A stretch of DNA of 64,000 bases from Drosophila pseudoobscura (Eukaryota; Arthropoda; Insecta; Diptera; Drosophilidae): the NCBI RefSeq assembly GCF_009870125.1, contig NC_046680.1, forward strand, positions 1,674,001-1,738,000. Reading direction: 5' to 3'. Under the pieces are notes generated by a model, which saw only the letters and a program-made list of their open reading frames with translations, searched no databases and was not told the origin of the DNA. The translations under genes and the position numbers were made by a program. Below, in pieces: positions 22,561 to 32,982 of the stretch (position 1 is the stretch's first letter; each line of letters starts with the position of its first letter).

Positions 22561-22599
22561 TTAATTATTCTATGAAAAATTCAACTAATCACATTTAGG

Positions 22600-23700
22600 T
22601 ACAATCTACAGAAACATTTTTGTCGGTATATTATTTGCAAGGGCAAATGAAGGCGTTCTTGATTGCGTAGAAACGGATGGAAAGTCGTCGCGAGTTACCA
22701 GCAGATATCTTCTGCGATAATGACACTAACTTTGTAAGGGGATCGAATCAGCAGCATGAACTAAAAAACTATATGTTCATGAAGCAGGCCCAAGATGAAA
22801 TTTATTCATTTTGCGCATCCGATTTTATTAATTTTCATTTTATTCCCCCCAGGGCACCTCACTTCGGAGGCCTTTGGGAAGCGGTAGTCATGAGTGCAAA
22901 AAGGCTGTTGAATCGTACGCTGGACAACACCAGGTTTACCTTTGAAGAGTTCAGCACCGTCGTCGTCGAGATAGAAGCGTTCCTCAACTCGTGCCCGTTA
23001 TCACCGCTTTCGTTAGACACAAATGACAATAGCTGGGAAAAACTTATCCTTAGAAAAACTCAAGCCGTCAAGTACGGACCGCTGAGATACGATTAAGGCC
23101 ATCAAGCAACGTTTTTGGAAGCAAAACGTACGAAAGGGACAGCACCCTCAACGAACCTCAACGAGGGTATGTTGGTCATCTGACCAGTCTACTGTGCTTG
23201 GGAAGAATATGCTTGTACGGGTGGTACACCTCCGCACTGCAAATGAAACATGTTGCAGGCGAATACACCAGCAGGCAATTCTCCCGGTGTTTTGAAAACA
23301 GTCGTTTCAACGGAGCCAGGATGTGTCAAACTCTGTGTAGCTTTTACCGTCTTAACTATTCGATTCATTAATACTAAGTTATGAACCATTGAATTTTAAT
23401 TCAGAAAGAATTACTTGAACGACCCTCTCATTTTAGGCAAAATTACGCTCATTATTGTACTCTCTCTCACATAATTGTCATAAGCTCACCACAACAGAGT
23501 CTCGCTTATGCTCAGTGTTCATGGTTTTAAGGGATCAACGCCCACTAATACGGTATTGCGGCACAGATGATCAAGGTAGGGCAATCAGCTGACGTAACAC
23601 CAACCGAGGACAATAGAAGCCGGAACCAGCGCGAGATCCTCTGGTCTCTACAGTATCATCAGCTCGTTGTGCTTTCATATGGTCTAGCTAGCTAGATACG
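22600..23700 (+). pseudogene. BEL/Pao remnant: integrase core and C-terminus, then probable 3' flank
   Basis: The plus strand reads ADIFCDNDTNFVRG near 22710 (second catalytic Asp block), RAPHFGGLWEAVVMSAKRL near 22855 (catalytic Glu block) and [14 protein letters not shown]. After deletions it ends with MLVRVVHLRTANE near 23215. It is close in sequence to the minus-strand remnant at 8.5-9.4 kb. Sequence to about 23700 probably contains LTR, but no ends were found. Confidence 0.75.
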
Positions 23701-23890
23701 TTGTATGTTAGCTCTTGCTAAGTTCTTTTAACCATCAATTTTTGTGAGCTACATATTTAACCAATCGTCACTCAGAAATATAATGAAATAACGAAAATGA
23801 TGATAACGCTCAAACACCGAAGACCAAGCAAGTAAAGACCCAACCTATTTATGTGCGGCAGGCAAACTGTAAAAATTGGTTAAAAAATTA

Positions 23891-23894
23891 AGTG
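23891..23894 (+). other. Target-site duplication AGTG, left
   Basis: AGTG directly precedes the TG of the gypsy 5' LTR and recurs at 35869-35872 directly after the CA end of the 3' LTR. A 4-bp duplication is usual for gypsy-type integrases. It shows that both LTRs belong to one insertion. Confidence 0.85.
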
Positions 23895-26771
23895 TGTTCC
23901 AGTCCCACCTGAACGATAGGTGGCCAGGGCTGAGGGCGACGCGCCATCTAGCGGGAGTCCAGGGAGGCTCGATGGTGTATGGGGACATCGGGGGGAGCTG
24001 GAGCCGTTACTGGGGATATAAGGAAGAGAATAGGATTAGTTATATGTATTAGTAAGGGAAAAAGGGATAAATAGGAGTGAAAATATTAGAAAACGTGGAT
24101 TGGATTATGGAAATCGTGGAGCGTGGACGGAGTAACGTCGAGATCTGAAATTTTGTGAATAAAACAAACAGTTTGAAGTGAGTACAGAAAAAGCGGGCAA
24201 TAAAATAGGTAGTAATGCAAAATTTCACAAACAGCCGGCAAGGAATATAGCCACCAGAACCGGGCCGGAAGATTTCCTGGAGAGGAACACTGGAGTCCGA
24301 GAAAGTCGACTGCAGAGAAGAAGACGGTACAACGGGACCTGAGTGAGTTCGTTCCAGTTGCGCGTGTGTGAGCCAAGTAGTGCGGGACGTGTGAAGAGGG
24401 GGTGGTGAAAGAGGTCGAGTGAGCTGCCAGGGCGATTCTAGCCATAAATTTGTCCTCGGCCCGCTGCTGTGGAACATCATGTATGATGGAATCCTCAAGA
24501 TGGATATGCCAATGGGCGCAACGGTGATAGGCTTTGCCGACGACATAGCAATAGTCGTAGTGGCAAAACAGAAAGAAGCGGCGGAAGAAATCTGCAACGA
24601 CGCGGTAGAGAGAGCCAGAACATGGCTATCAGGGAGGGATCTCGCATTAGCCACCCACAAAACGGAGGCGGTGCTCATAAGCAGTAGGAAAGTAGTGGAG
24701 ACGGCCACGATCCGAGTAGGAGACTGCACTATTAGCTCCAGCCCAAGCCTGAAGTACCTGGGGGTCATGATTGACCACAGACTCAGCTTCAAGCATCACA
24801 TGGCGTATGCAAGCAGCAAAGCAGGAAAGACGGCAGTGGCCCTATCCCGCATCATGGCCAACACCGGAGGCCCGAAACAGCCAAGGCGAAAGCTACTAGC
24901 GAGCGTAGTTGGCTCAACGCTAATGTACGCGGCACCAATATGGTTGATGCAATGAAGCATAAAACATATGCCCGAGAATGCAACGCAGTCCAGAGGCTGT
25001 GTGCCCTGAGGGTGTGTTGCGCATTCAGAACGGTATCCCAAGACGCCGCACTTGTGGTAGCAGGAATGATTCCCATCCATCTGCTGGCAAGTGAAGCCGC
25101 AGGAATCAGGGCACAGCGAACCCTGGGGACTACGGACCAGGACACCAGAGGTGCCTTAAGGCAGCGCACAATCCTGCAATGGCAAGATTCGTGGGATAAC
25201 AGCAGCAAAGGGCGATGGACCCATAGGCTAATCCCAGACCTGAAGAGTTGGCTGAACCGTAGCCATGGACAAGTGGAGTATCACCTGACACAACTGCTGA
25301 CAGGACACGGTTGCTTTAAAGCCTACCTGCATAGGTTTAAGCACGAGGACGACCCCTTCTGCGTGGTCTGCGCAGGGGTCATCGAAGACGCAGAGCACTG
25401 CTTCTTCGAATGTCCAAGATTTCGGCAAGAACGAGAGGATCTAAGCAACAAGCTTGGAAGAATGCCAGCGGTGACAAACCTGGCAGAATGCCTGCTGGAG
25501 TCGGAAGGAAACTGAGCCGCGATTAGTTTCATGGCCGTAACTATGGCTACCAAACTGCGTCGCGAAGAAAGAGCACGCAATGCTAGGAGATAAAGGAGAT
25601 TGTTAAGAGAAGAGCCCTACGGGCATCTCCCCCCGGCGAAGTAATATCTCGCGACAGTACCGCCGGGATCCGGGATAGGTGTGGTTGGTTTTAGAGCGGT
25701 TAGAGTCCCTCACTTCGGCTTCGGCTGAGTCGGCATGAAGCTTTCCTGTAGTCACACAACAACAAAAAAAAAAAAAAAAAAAAACGTATACACGGACCTA
25801 GATAAATTTAGGGCTGACCGGCCACGGCCAGCGATCAGCGAGCCCACGTTATTGAACTTAAAGAAAAAAAAATAATCCGCACTCCAAACACCGTTCCACA
25901 GTAAATGTTATTTTGTTCCGTGTGTTGTCCTTTATTCTGTATTTAGTATAAGCTTAAAACGTTTAACGTAAAATCTTGGCCAGTGAAAAAAAATATGTAA
26001 AAACACCAACACCTTTCACAAACCTAAATCTGCGATCAGCTGGTCAACGCCAGAAGATTAACCCTTAGCGGGTGACGCGGGGGTCCCATCAGTCCACCGT
26101 ATTTGGTCGAGTGATTTGTGGAAAATATTGTTTATTGTTTATGTCCCGGGGACCCTTAACAAGAGCACTTGGTAGGTCAGGTCTCCGTAGGGGCCCGAGT
26201 TAAATTAACTCCCGTAAGACGGATCCAGTCTCCACTCATCTACACATATTCCAGTACGAATGGGTGAGGGTATCCCTGTTGGTTAAACGAAATTTCAGCA
26301 GTTATTTCCGTGTTTGTCTTTGTGTCGAACGTTTTGGTGTTTCTTTTTGGTTAGGGATAATTTTGAGTATAGCTATTTATTAATAAGAAATTTGAAATTG
26401 TCAATGTATAATTATTAAAGCTTGGATATAGACTGAAGTATGATGCATTAAATTTAAAATAGAGGGAGGACGCGTGGCGTAAGCCATGGATTAGGCCAGC
26501 CGTTACCGTTCCAGCAGAGGGTGGCCAAAATGAACGTTGTGTTTGGTCACAGGTAGGGCGGGCGCGCGAAGTGGTAACACCCAAGCTTCACCCACTTGAT
26601 AGCCGTCTGTTTATGATTTTCTTTGTTGTTGTTAGGTTGTTGTTAGTTTTGATGTCCTGACAAGTAGTATGTCTCCTTTTTTGTCTACATTTGGCGGGCA
26701 AGGGGAACTACCCAGCCCTGGGGTCGACAGCTAGCCGGCATTGCCCTCTGGGAAACAAGCTAAATGTAACA
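23895..26771 (+). repeat. Gypsy 5' LTR (contains an R1-type LINE fragment)
   Basis: Direct repeat of 32983-35868. About 555 bp of LTR sequence precede the R1 fragment, and about 990 bp follow its poly-A run. Differences from the 3' LTR include a C/A near 24254, a missing G near 24943, an A/G at 25515 that makes a stop, a T/C at 26658 and A-run lengths. Without the R1 fragment the LTR would be about 1.5 kb. Confidence 0.95.
24452..25784 (+). pseudogene. R1-clade LINE fragment inside the 5' LTR (RT C-terminal half, finger, 3' UTR, poly-A)
   Basis: Homology starts abruptly inside RT (VLGPLLWNIMYDG) and continues with GFADDIAIVVVA (catalytic YADD-like block), the thumb, and a C-terminal finger CVVCAGVIEDAEHCFFEC. 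A roughly 180-bp 3' UTR and an A run at 25764-25784 follow. This is the layout of a 5'-truncated R1 insertion. In this LTR a one-base deletion near 24943 and a TGA at 25513-25515 break the frame. The long minus-strand open frame over it is a shadow. Confidence 0.88.
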
Positions 26772-26773
26772 AA

Positions 26774-26782
26774 TGGCGCCCA
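26774..26782 (+). other. Gypsy primer-binding site
   Basis: TGGCGCCCA starts two bases after the LTR end. TGGCGCCCA is the start of a tRNA-Lys-type primer site as known for several retroelements. The match to such a site weakens after nine to ten bases. Confidence 0.7.
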
Positions 26783-27964
26783 ATCTATTTTCGAATTCGC
26801 ATGCATCTGGACTGACGCAGGTTCGAGTGGTATTACAACAAATGTCACTCGGGCTGGTAAAGGCAGATGCGGGGAATGAAAAAAAAAATAAATCTTGTGG
26901 AGAAGACGACAGCTCGCGAAGTGCAGTTTAGCTGTCCCGGCAGAAGTCGCTGCCGCAGGCTTAAGGTGAGCGTAAAGCTGGTCCTTAATGGCGCGGGGTG
27001 ATTGATGCTAGGGATGGATAGACGGAGGCAGTTAACGGAAATATAAAATATGTGATAGGGACTTACGAATTACAGTTGAACATTTTGTCGCTATTCGATG
27101 TCACAAGTGAACGTAAGTCACTGCCGTTCAACAAAAAAATGAACAGGGAGTTTGCGACGGACACATTGCCTGGTGGACTGTGATATCGAAGAAATCTGTG
27201 ATGGAATGTGATATTGGAATAAGTTAGAGTAAGTCATGTAGGTAAATGTTCATTGTAGTTTCGCACCTGTTTGTTTAAAACAAAGCCGTTTTTGGACCTG
27301 TTGTCTGTCTGCCGAGAGGTGGTGAGAAGTAGGTGGCCCGGGAGTCGCAAAGACAACCCGCGATGCATCTGTTGTCATGGCAGATCGGCATGATGGATGA
27401 CAGGAACAAATCACAAGCAAAGTGAGCTCATGCACCGTGAGGCTTCTCGTTTATAGGCCATCGCGTAGAGCGATGACTAGAGTAGATGACAGGCCACACA
27501 AAGGTGGTGTTCGTAATTGTAGGATATCCGTAGGGCGACTGTCAAGTGGAGCGCAGAAACTGGAGCGGTTACTGGTCCCGGCTAGTCACGTGTCCCCCTC
27601 TTAATGAATCTAGTAAGAAGAAGAAGAACTGTTAGGAATTTTTGTTGTTAGGTTTTGTGTTGTGTTGAATGTGTTTGAAGTTTGAGTGTCTTAGGTGTCG
27701 ATCCAATGTACATGTATGTGAATATTTATTTATTTATTTATTTATTCAAATATTTAATTGCATATTGATCGTTAACGGAGCTAGTTGGCGCAATATTTAT
27801 ATCCGTCTTTATTTATTTATTTATCGGAGTATTTATTGGTCCGAAGCGTGGTGTTATTTATTCTTACTAGTTATTTCTTTGGGTATTTATTTCTTTATTT
27901 ATATATATTATCTTAGTTTAGGAGTATCCCTTTTTTTTTGTAATATTGGTGTTGCTCGGTGCAG
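26783..27964 (+). other. Gypsy untranslated leader
   Basis: About 1.2 kb between the primer-binding site and gag without a convincing open frame. It should hold the packaging signal. TTTA tetranucleotide runs occur at 27724-27750 and 27810-27830, shortly before gag. Confidence 0.6.
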
Positions 27965-29527
27965 ATGCCACAAGAAGGGGGTAGTCGACAGTATCCTACG
28001 CGATCACGCGTAAACAAAACAGTGGACCAGATAGGAGAAAGGTCAGGGGCGATGTTTGATCAAGCTCGGGAAGAACTTGGAGCTGTGGGTGGGTTGCCAA
28101 GAACACCGGTCCAGGCCAGGTCAGAAGAATGGCCAATGTCCGATCCTACACCCACGCTTGCTTCCGAACTGGCATCAGCAGTCAACGTATCGTTGGCCCA
28201 GGCTCATGCGACACACAGGGCAGCGAACACTGACTCGATTAGTCGGGTGTTGCAGGAAGAGTTGCGTAAGGGGTTTATCGAGATGATGCACCAACTCAAC
28301 GAGGTACTCCAGCCGGTTAGACAGCTGCAGCAGCAGAAGGAACCGCAGCGGGAGGAGGTTCACCACGAGCAGGAGTATCGAGGAGCAATCCCGAAAAGGA
28401 AGCCGTCTAGCACGACTGATGCGCCGATTCCGCCACCAAAACCATTTTTGTCTCGCTCGGGGCGAGGTGGTGTTGGTCCGGAACCGTCTTCAGGAGTAGG
28501 ACAGACCGCATCCAGTGAGCAGCATCAACGGGGTGGGCATCAAGCGCGAAATTGGCGAAACCCAATAGCACACAGACACTCGGGTCAGGGTCGTGGCGAG
28601 GGTAGGAGAGCTGGTGGAATTCCTCGAGAAGATCCGCATCCAAATCCCCCGGGTAATAGACCTTGGCCACGGTGGGGCCGAGTCGAAAAATGGGACGTGA
28701 CGTTCGACGGAGACAGCAACAAAATGACAGTCGAAGATTTTGTGTTCCGAATTGAATTCCTACAAGCCCAATGCCGCTGTCCGTGGGATGAAGTTCTAAG
28801 GGGATTTCATCACCTGGTTACAGGAAACGCGCGAGAATGGTACTGGCAGTACATCCGTGATCATGGCGGTGGTGTTTGGCAGGAACTAAGGGGCGACTTA
28901 ATTGCTCGTTTCCGAGGCACGGCGTCCGAGTTCGACCGCATGAGAGAACTGCGAGAAAGAATGCAGCGGTCAAACGAGAGTGTGGAAGACTTTTTCCACG
29001 TCATGAGAAAGCTCGCGTCGAGGTTGGAGATGCCACCACCTGAAAAGGAGATGATAAAAATCGTCAAAAAGGCACTCACAGATGAGATAGCGAGTTTCGT
29101 CTACGGCTTACGGGTTTATTCCTTAGACCAACTGCGGGATGAGTGCGTGGAAATAGAGGCACATCTGAAGAGGAAGGCTCGATCTTCGTGGCGAGGAGCA
29201 CCCAAAGCCACAAACTATGGTCGCGGGGCGAATACGAACGTCAGCGAGGTCGCGCAGGATCGGTCGATTAGCGATGAAGAGGCAGAGGTCATTGAGGAAG
29301 CGCAAGTGACACAGCGTGTTCCACAGAAGTTGATTTGCTGGAACTGCGGGCAGACCGATCATGGCTTTAGGGATTGTATGGCATCGGAGAGGCGAATTTT
29401 CTGCTACCGGTGTGGAAAGCCCGATGCATATTGTCCAACCTGTCCGAATTGCGCGGGAAACGTGAAGAGGGGTGCGATCCAAGCAGGCGAATCACGCTCA
29501 CAGAAGGGGCCTGCGCAGAGAAAGTAG
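27965..29527 (+). CDS. gag: Gypsy Gag polyprotein
   Basis: 520-codon capsid/nucleocapsid protein starting MPQEGGSRQYPTRSR; an upstream GTG is not needed. The first 220 residues are low complexity, rich in Pro, Gly, Arg and Gln. A capsid region follows from about residue 240 (KWDVTFDGDSNKMTVEDFVF, then DFFHVMRKLASRLEMP). Two zinc-knuckle-like motifs lie at the end (CWNCGQTDHGFRDC and CYRCGKPDAYCPTC), as expected for RNA binding. The frame is intact. The last 150 nt overlap the -1 pol frame, and a G_GGA_AAC heptamer lies 64 nt upstream of the stop codon. Confidence 0.92.
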   Translation: MPQEGGSRQYPTRSRVNKTVDQIGERSGAMFDQAREELGAVGGLPRTPVQARSEEWPMSDPTPTLASELASAVNVSLAQAHATHRAANTDSISRVLQEELRKGFIEMMHQLNEVLQPVRQLQQQKEPQREEVHHEQEYRGAIPKRKPSSTTDAPIPPPKPFLSRSGRGGVGPEPSSGVGQTASSEQHQRGGHQARNWRNPIAHRHSGQGRGEGRRAGGIPREDPHPNPPGNRPWPRWGRVEKWDVTFDGDSNKMTVEDFVFRIEFLQAQCRCPWDEVLRGFHHLVTGNAREWYWQYIRDHGGGVWQELRGDLIARFRGTASEFDRMRELRERMQRSNESVEDFFHVMRKLASRLEMPPPEKEMIKIVKKALTDEIASFVYGLRVYSLDQLRDECVEIEAHLKRKARSSWRGAPKATNYGRGANTNVSEVAQDRSISDEEAEVIEEAQVTQRVPQKLICWNCGQTDHGFRDCMASERRIFCYRCGKPDAYCPTCPNCAGNVKRGAIQAGESRSQKGPAQRK

Positions 29528-32500
29528 ACGAAAATAAAAATGAATTAGATAGACGTAAATTGCATGCTAGGTTAAGGAACTTATCATATGAAGAGCGCGT
29601 AAGAAATTATTTAGAAACCAGAAATAGAATATTTTCTGAACTACGAGTGGATGGTATGCGAGCACTGTCGGTGCGGGTGAGAAAGGCGAGATCCCGTTTT
29701 AAGCAAAGGCGAGCTATGAGGAGGCAGGTGATTGCTTCAGTAAAGCGTTGGTGCAAGGAAGACCCGAGAGTTTTCGCAGAAATCTCTATAATGGGCGAGT
29801 CCGTGCGAGGCCTGTTAGATTCAGGCGCTACACACAGCATGCTAGGGTGTAATGGTCAGGAATTCCTGGAGAAACTGGGCGTGGAGGCTCGTCGATATTC
29901 TTCTATAGTGAAGGTAGCGAATGGGGAAGATCGCGCAATCGTTGGCCGAGTGGAATTACCGGTGAAATACAAGGGAGAGGTAAAAAGATTAACGTTTTTC
30001 GTATGCCCTTTCTTGGAACAGGAAATTTACTTGGGGGTAGACTTTTGGCGGGTATTCTCATTGGCTCCTGAGGTGATGGGAGAAGGTCCAGTAGGGGCAT
30101 CTCACAGATTAGTGGAAGAAGTGCTGGCTGATCAAGTCGCTCACTATGTGGAAGGCCCGGAGAAGGAGATAGTGCAGGAAGAATGGGAGTTGTCAGAAGA
30201 GCAAAAGGCAGCCTTGGATCAGGTGAAGGCAGAGTTTCTGACTTTCGAAGCCGTAGGCCTGGGGAGGACGTCGAGAGAGACTCACAAAATTCAATTGGTG
30301 GAGAAGGCCGAGCCTGTGAAGGATCGACATTACCCGCTGTCGCCAGCGATGCAGGAAGTGGTGTGTGGTGAGGTGGACAAAATGTTGGCTTTGGGAGTCA
30401 TCGAGTACAGTGATAGTCCGTGGAGCAACCGTACCACCGTGGTGCGAAGGCCGGGCAAAAATCGTTTCTGTCTCGATGCCCGAAAGCTCAACAAAGTAAC
30501 CATCAAGGACGCTTACCCACTTCCTAGCATCGAGGGGATTTTGTCGCGTCTCGATCAGACGATATATCTCCAGCGTCGACTTAAAATTCGCCTTTTGGCA
30601 AATCGAGCTGGACGAGCAGAGTCGACCATATACGGCGTTCACGGTGCCGGGACGCCCTCTGTATCAGTTCCGTATGATGCCCTTTGGCCTCTGCAACGCC
30701 GCACAACGCCTATGTAGACTGGTCGATAAGGTGATTCCGGTTGAGATGCGTTCAAACGTCTATGCGTATCTCGACGACTTGCTGATTATAGCTGAGGACT
30801 TCCAAACGCACGTGAAGATTCTGCGACAGGTTGCCGAGCGTCTACGAGAAGCAAATTTAACGATAGGGCTGAGCAAATCTCATTTTTGCTATAAAAACAT
30901 TAAATACCTGGGATTTATAGTGGGAGGAGGAGCGCTGAAGATGGATCCGGATCGTGTGTCGGCCATTTTGCGCATTCCCGAGCCGCGATCTGTTCGAGAA
31001 TTGCGTAGTTTCCTGGGAACTGCGGGCTGGTACCGGCGCTTTATGAAAAACTATGCTGAGATGGCCGGTCCGCTCACAGACGCCCTGAAAAAGTCGGGAA
31101 ATGGGAAGTTTAAATTGACGGAGGAGGCAAAACGAGCCATGGGGGAGCTAAAAGCTGCACTCACCTCGGCACCAGTCCTGGTACACGCGGATTTCAAGCG
31201 GCACTTCTACATACAGTGCGACGCCTCACATTATGGGGTAGGAGCCGTACTCTTCCAACGGGATGACGAGCAGAACGAGAGGCCAATAGCGTTTTTCTCT
31301 GCCAAACTGAATTGCCACCAAAAAAACTACTCAGTGACAGAGAAGGAGTGTCTGGCAGCCCTCATGGCAATCCTTAAGTTCCGTCCGTACGTAGAGCTTA
31401 TGCCGTTTACAGTCATAACTGACCACGCCAGTCTCAAATGGCTCATGACCATGAATAACCTGGATGGTCGCTTAGCTCGTTGGTCCCTTCAACTGCAGGC
31501 CTTCGATTTCGGCATAGAACACCGGAAAGGAGCGGACAATGTAGTGGCAGATACATTGTCACGCAGTATTGAAGAGCTGGAAGTGGATCCGAGTAGTATC
31601 CTGGGTTTTGAAACGGTGGAGTTTGAATCTGGAGAATATCAGGAGTTAAGGAAGGAAATAACAGAGAACCAAGACCGCTTACCTGATCTCCAGATTGTTG
31701 ACGGCATGATATTCAAGCGCATGCGCTTTGAACGATTGGATGATCAACTGGAGGGCGCCGTCTGGAAATTGTGGGTTCCGAGTTCGCTGACGGCCGCGTT
31801 GATAGAAAAAGCACATTCGGAAGAGAAGACAGCGCACGGAGGAATCGCAAAAACCTTGCACTTATTGCGTAGGCAGTTTTACTGGCCGAACATGGCGATA
31901 GAGGTACGGGATTATATCCGACGGTGCACCGTGTGCAAGGAGTCGAAAGCGCCGAATTATCGGATGCAGGTCGGGATGGGGCAAGAAGTGGTCACTGAGC
32001 GCCCGTTCCAAAAACTTTATATTGATTTTTTGGGTAAATATCCGCGGTCAAAGAACGGTCAGGCGTGGATATTTATTGTAGTTGACCATTTCTCGAAGTT
32101 CACGTTCCTAAAGACCATGACCAAGGCCACGGCAAAGGAAGTTGTAAGATTCCTCGTTCACGAGGTGTTTTACAAGTTTGGAGTGCCGGAGATGATTCAC
32201 TCGGACAATGGGGCTCAGTTCGTCTCGAAAACTTTTAAAGAGATGACCGATGCATTCGGAGTCACTCATATGAGGACGCCAGTGTATTCTCCGCAGAGTA
32301 ACGCAGCCGAACGCGTGAATCGCACAGTACTCAGCGCGATTCGGGCGTATCTGGAAGACGATCACCGGGACTGGGATGTGCATCTGCCGGAGATAGAACT
32401 GGCTATTAGGAACTCGGTTCACGAGGCGACAGGCGTAACGCCATTCTTTGCAGTATTCGGGCAGCAAATGTATTTGCATGGGTCATGCTACAAGCTGGCA

Positions 32501-32842
32501 AAGCGACTGCGGTCAATCGGCGAGCATGACATATCGCTGCTGGAGGGTCAGGACAAGCGACAACTCATCCAAGAGAGGATTCGCGCTAGTTTACATCAGG
32601 CATACGAGCGCAGTAGGGTAAGGTACAACCAGCGAGCTCGGGTGTTTTACGCGAGGCCGGGACAAGAGGTATTCCGCCGAAATTTTGTCCTTAGTGACTT
32701 CGGAAAAGGCTTTAATGCCAAGTTCGCGCGCAAATTCATCCGATGCCGGGTAGTGAAGCCAGTAGGAGAGAACGCGTATGCTCTGGAGGACCTTAACGGC
32801 CGTCCCATAGGAGTGTACCACGCCAAAGACCTGAGAATGTAG
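29374..32842 (+). pseudogene. pol: Gypsy Pol (protease, RT, RNase H, integrase) with one frameshift in RT
   Basis: Open in the -1 frame through the gag overlap. Order: aspartic protease (GLLDSGATHSML near 29810); RT N-terminal block (LGVIEYSDSPWSN, then FCLDARKLNKVT); RT core (MMPFGLCNAAQRL, AYLDDLLII near 30765); RNase H (FYIQCDASHYGVGAVL near 31210); integrase with an HHCC finger (HSEEKTAHGG...CTVCKESK, about 31810-31950) and catalytic core (LYIDFLG, HSDNGAQF, SNAAERVNR). It ends at 32842. Near 30560 the reading moves from one frame to another, breaking RT once; the rest is open. A single lesion in a young copy suggests recent loss, or a sequencing error. Confidence 0.9.
29455..29461 (+). 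promoter_or_regulatory. Candidate -1 ribosomal frameshift site G_GGA_AAC in the gag-pol overlap
   Basis: The heptamer is in the correct phase: GGA AAC are gag codons, and slipping back one base enters the open pol frame. Twenty-one bases downstream a possible 6-bp stem (GCAGGC 29483-29488 with GCCTGC 29509-29514) could pause ribosomes, though the spacer is longer than usual. Confidence 0.55.
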
Positions 32843-32982
32843 TGAGGTGTGGGTGTGGCCTACGTTGGGCGCGGCAGAAGAATACAGGGCACGCCGGCGT
32901 GTGCTCAATAGTGTTCCGGAATCCGGTGGGCATGCCCACGCGTATGTTGTCCCTCCTGGGACTGACGACATACTCGTGGTGG
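32843..32982 (+). other. Gypsy pol-LTR interval, no env
   Basis: 140 bp with no open frame of note. The expected polypurine tract just before the LTR is weak (only GTGGTGG-like sequence is seen). Confidence 0.55.

Noticed and set aside
24049..24792. A 247-codon minus-strand open frame, repeated at 33137-33880
   Set aside because: It lies antisense to the R1 fragment and LTR, has no recognisable domain and exists twice only because the LTR is duplicated; it is a shadow.
27724..27830. TTTA tetranucleotide runs as a regulatory array
   Set aside because: Simple low-complexity AT repeats in an untranslated leader; nothing distinguishes them from ordinary microsatellite.
32843..32982. Possible env gene in the gypsy element, as in Osvaldo
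   Set aside because: Only 140 bp lie between the pol stop and the 3' LTR, with no open frame.
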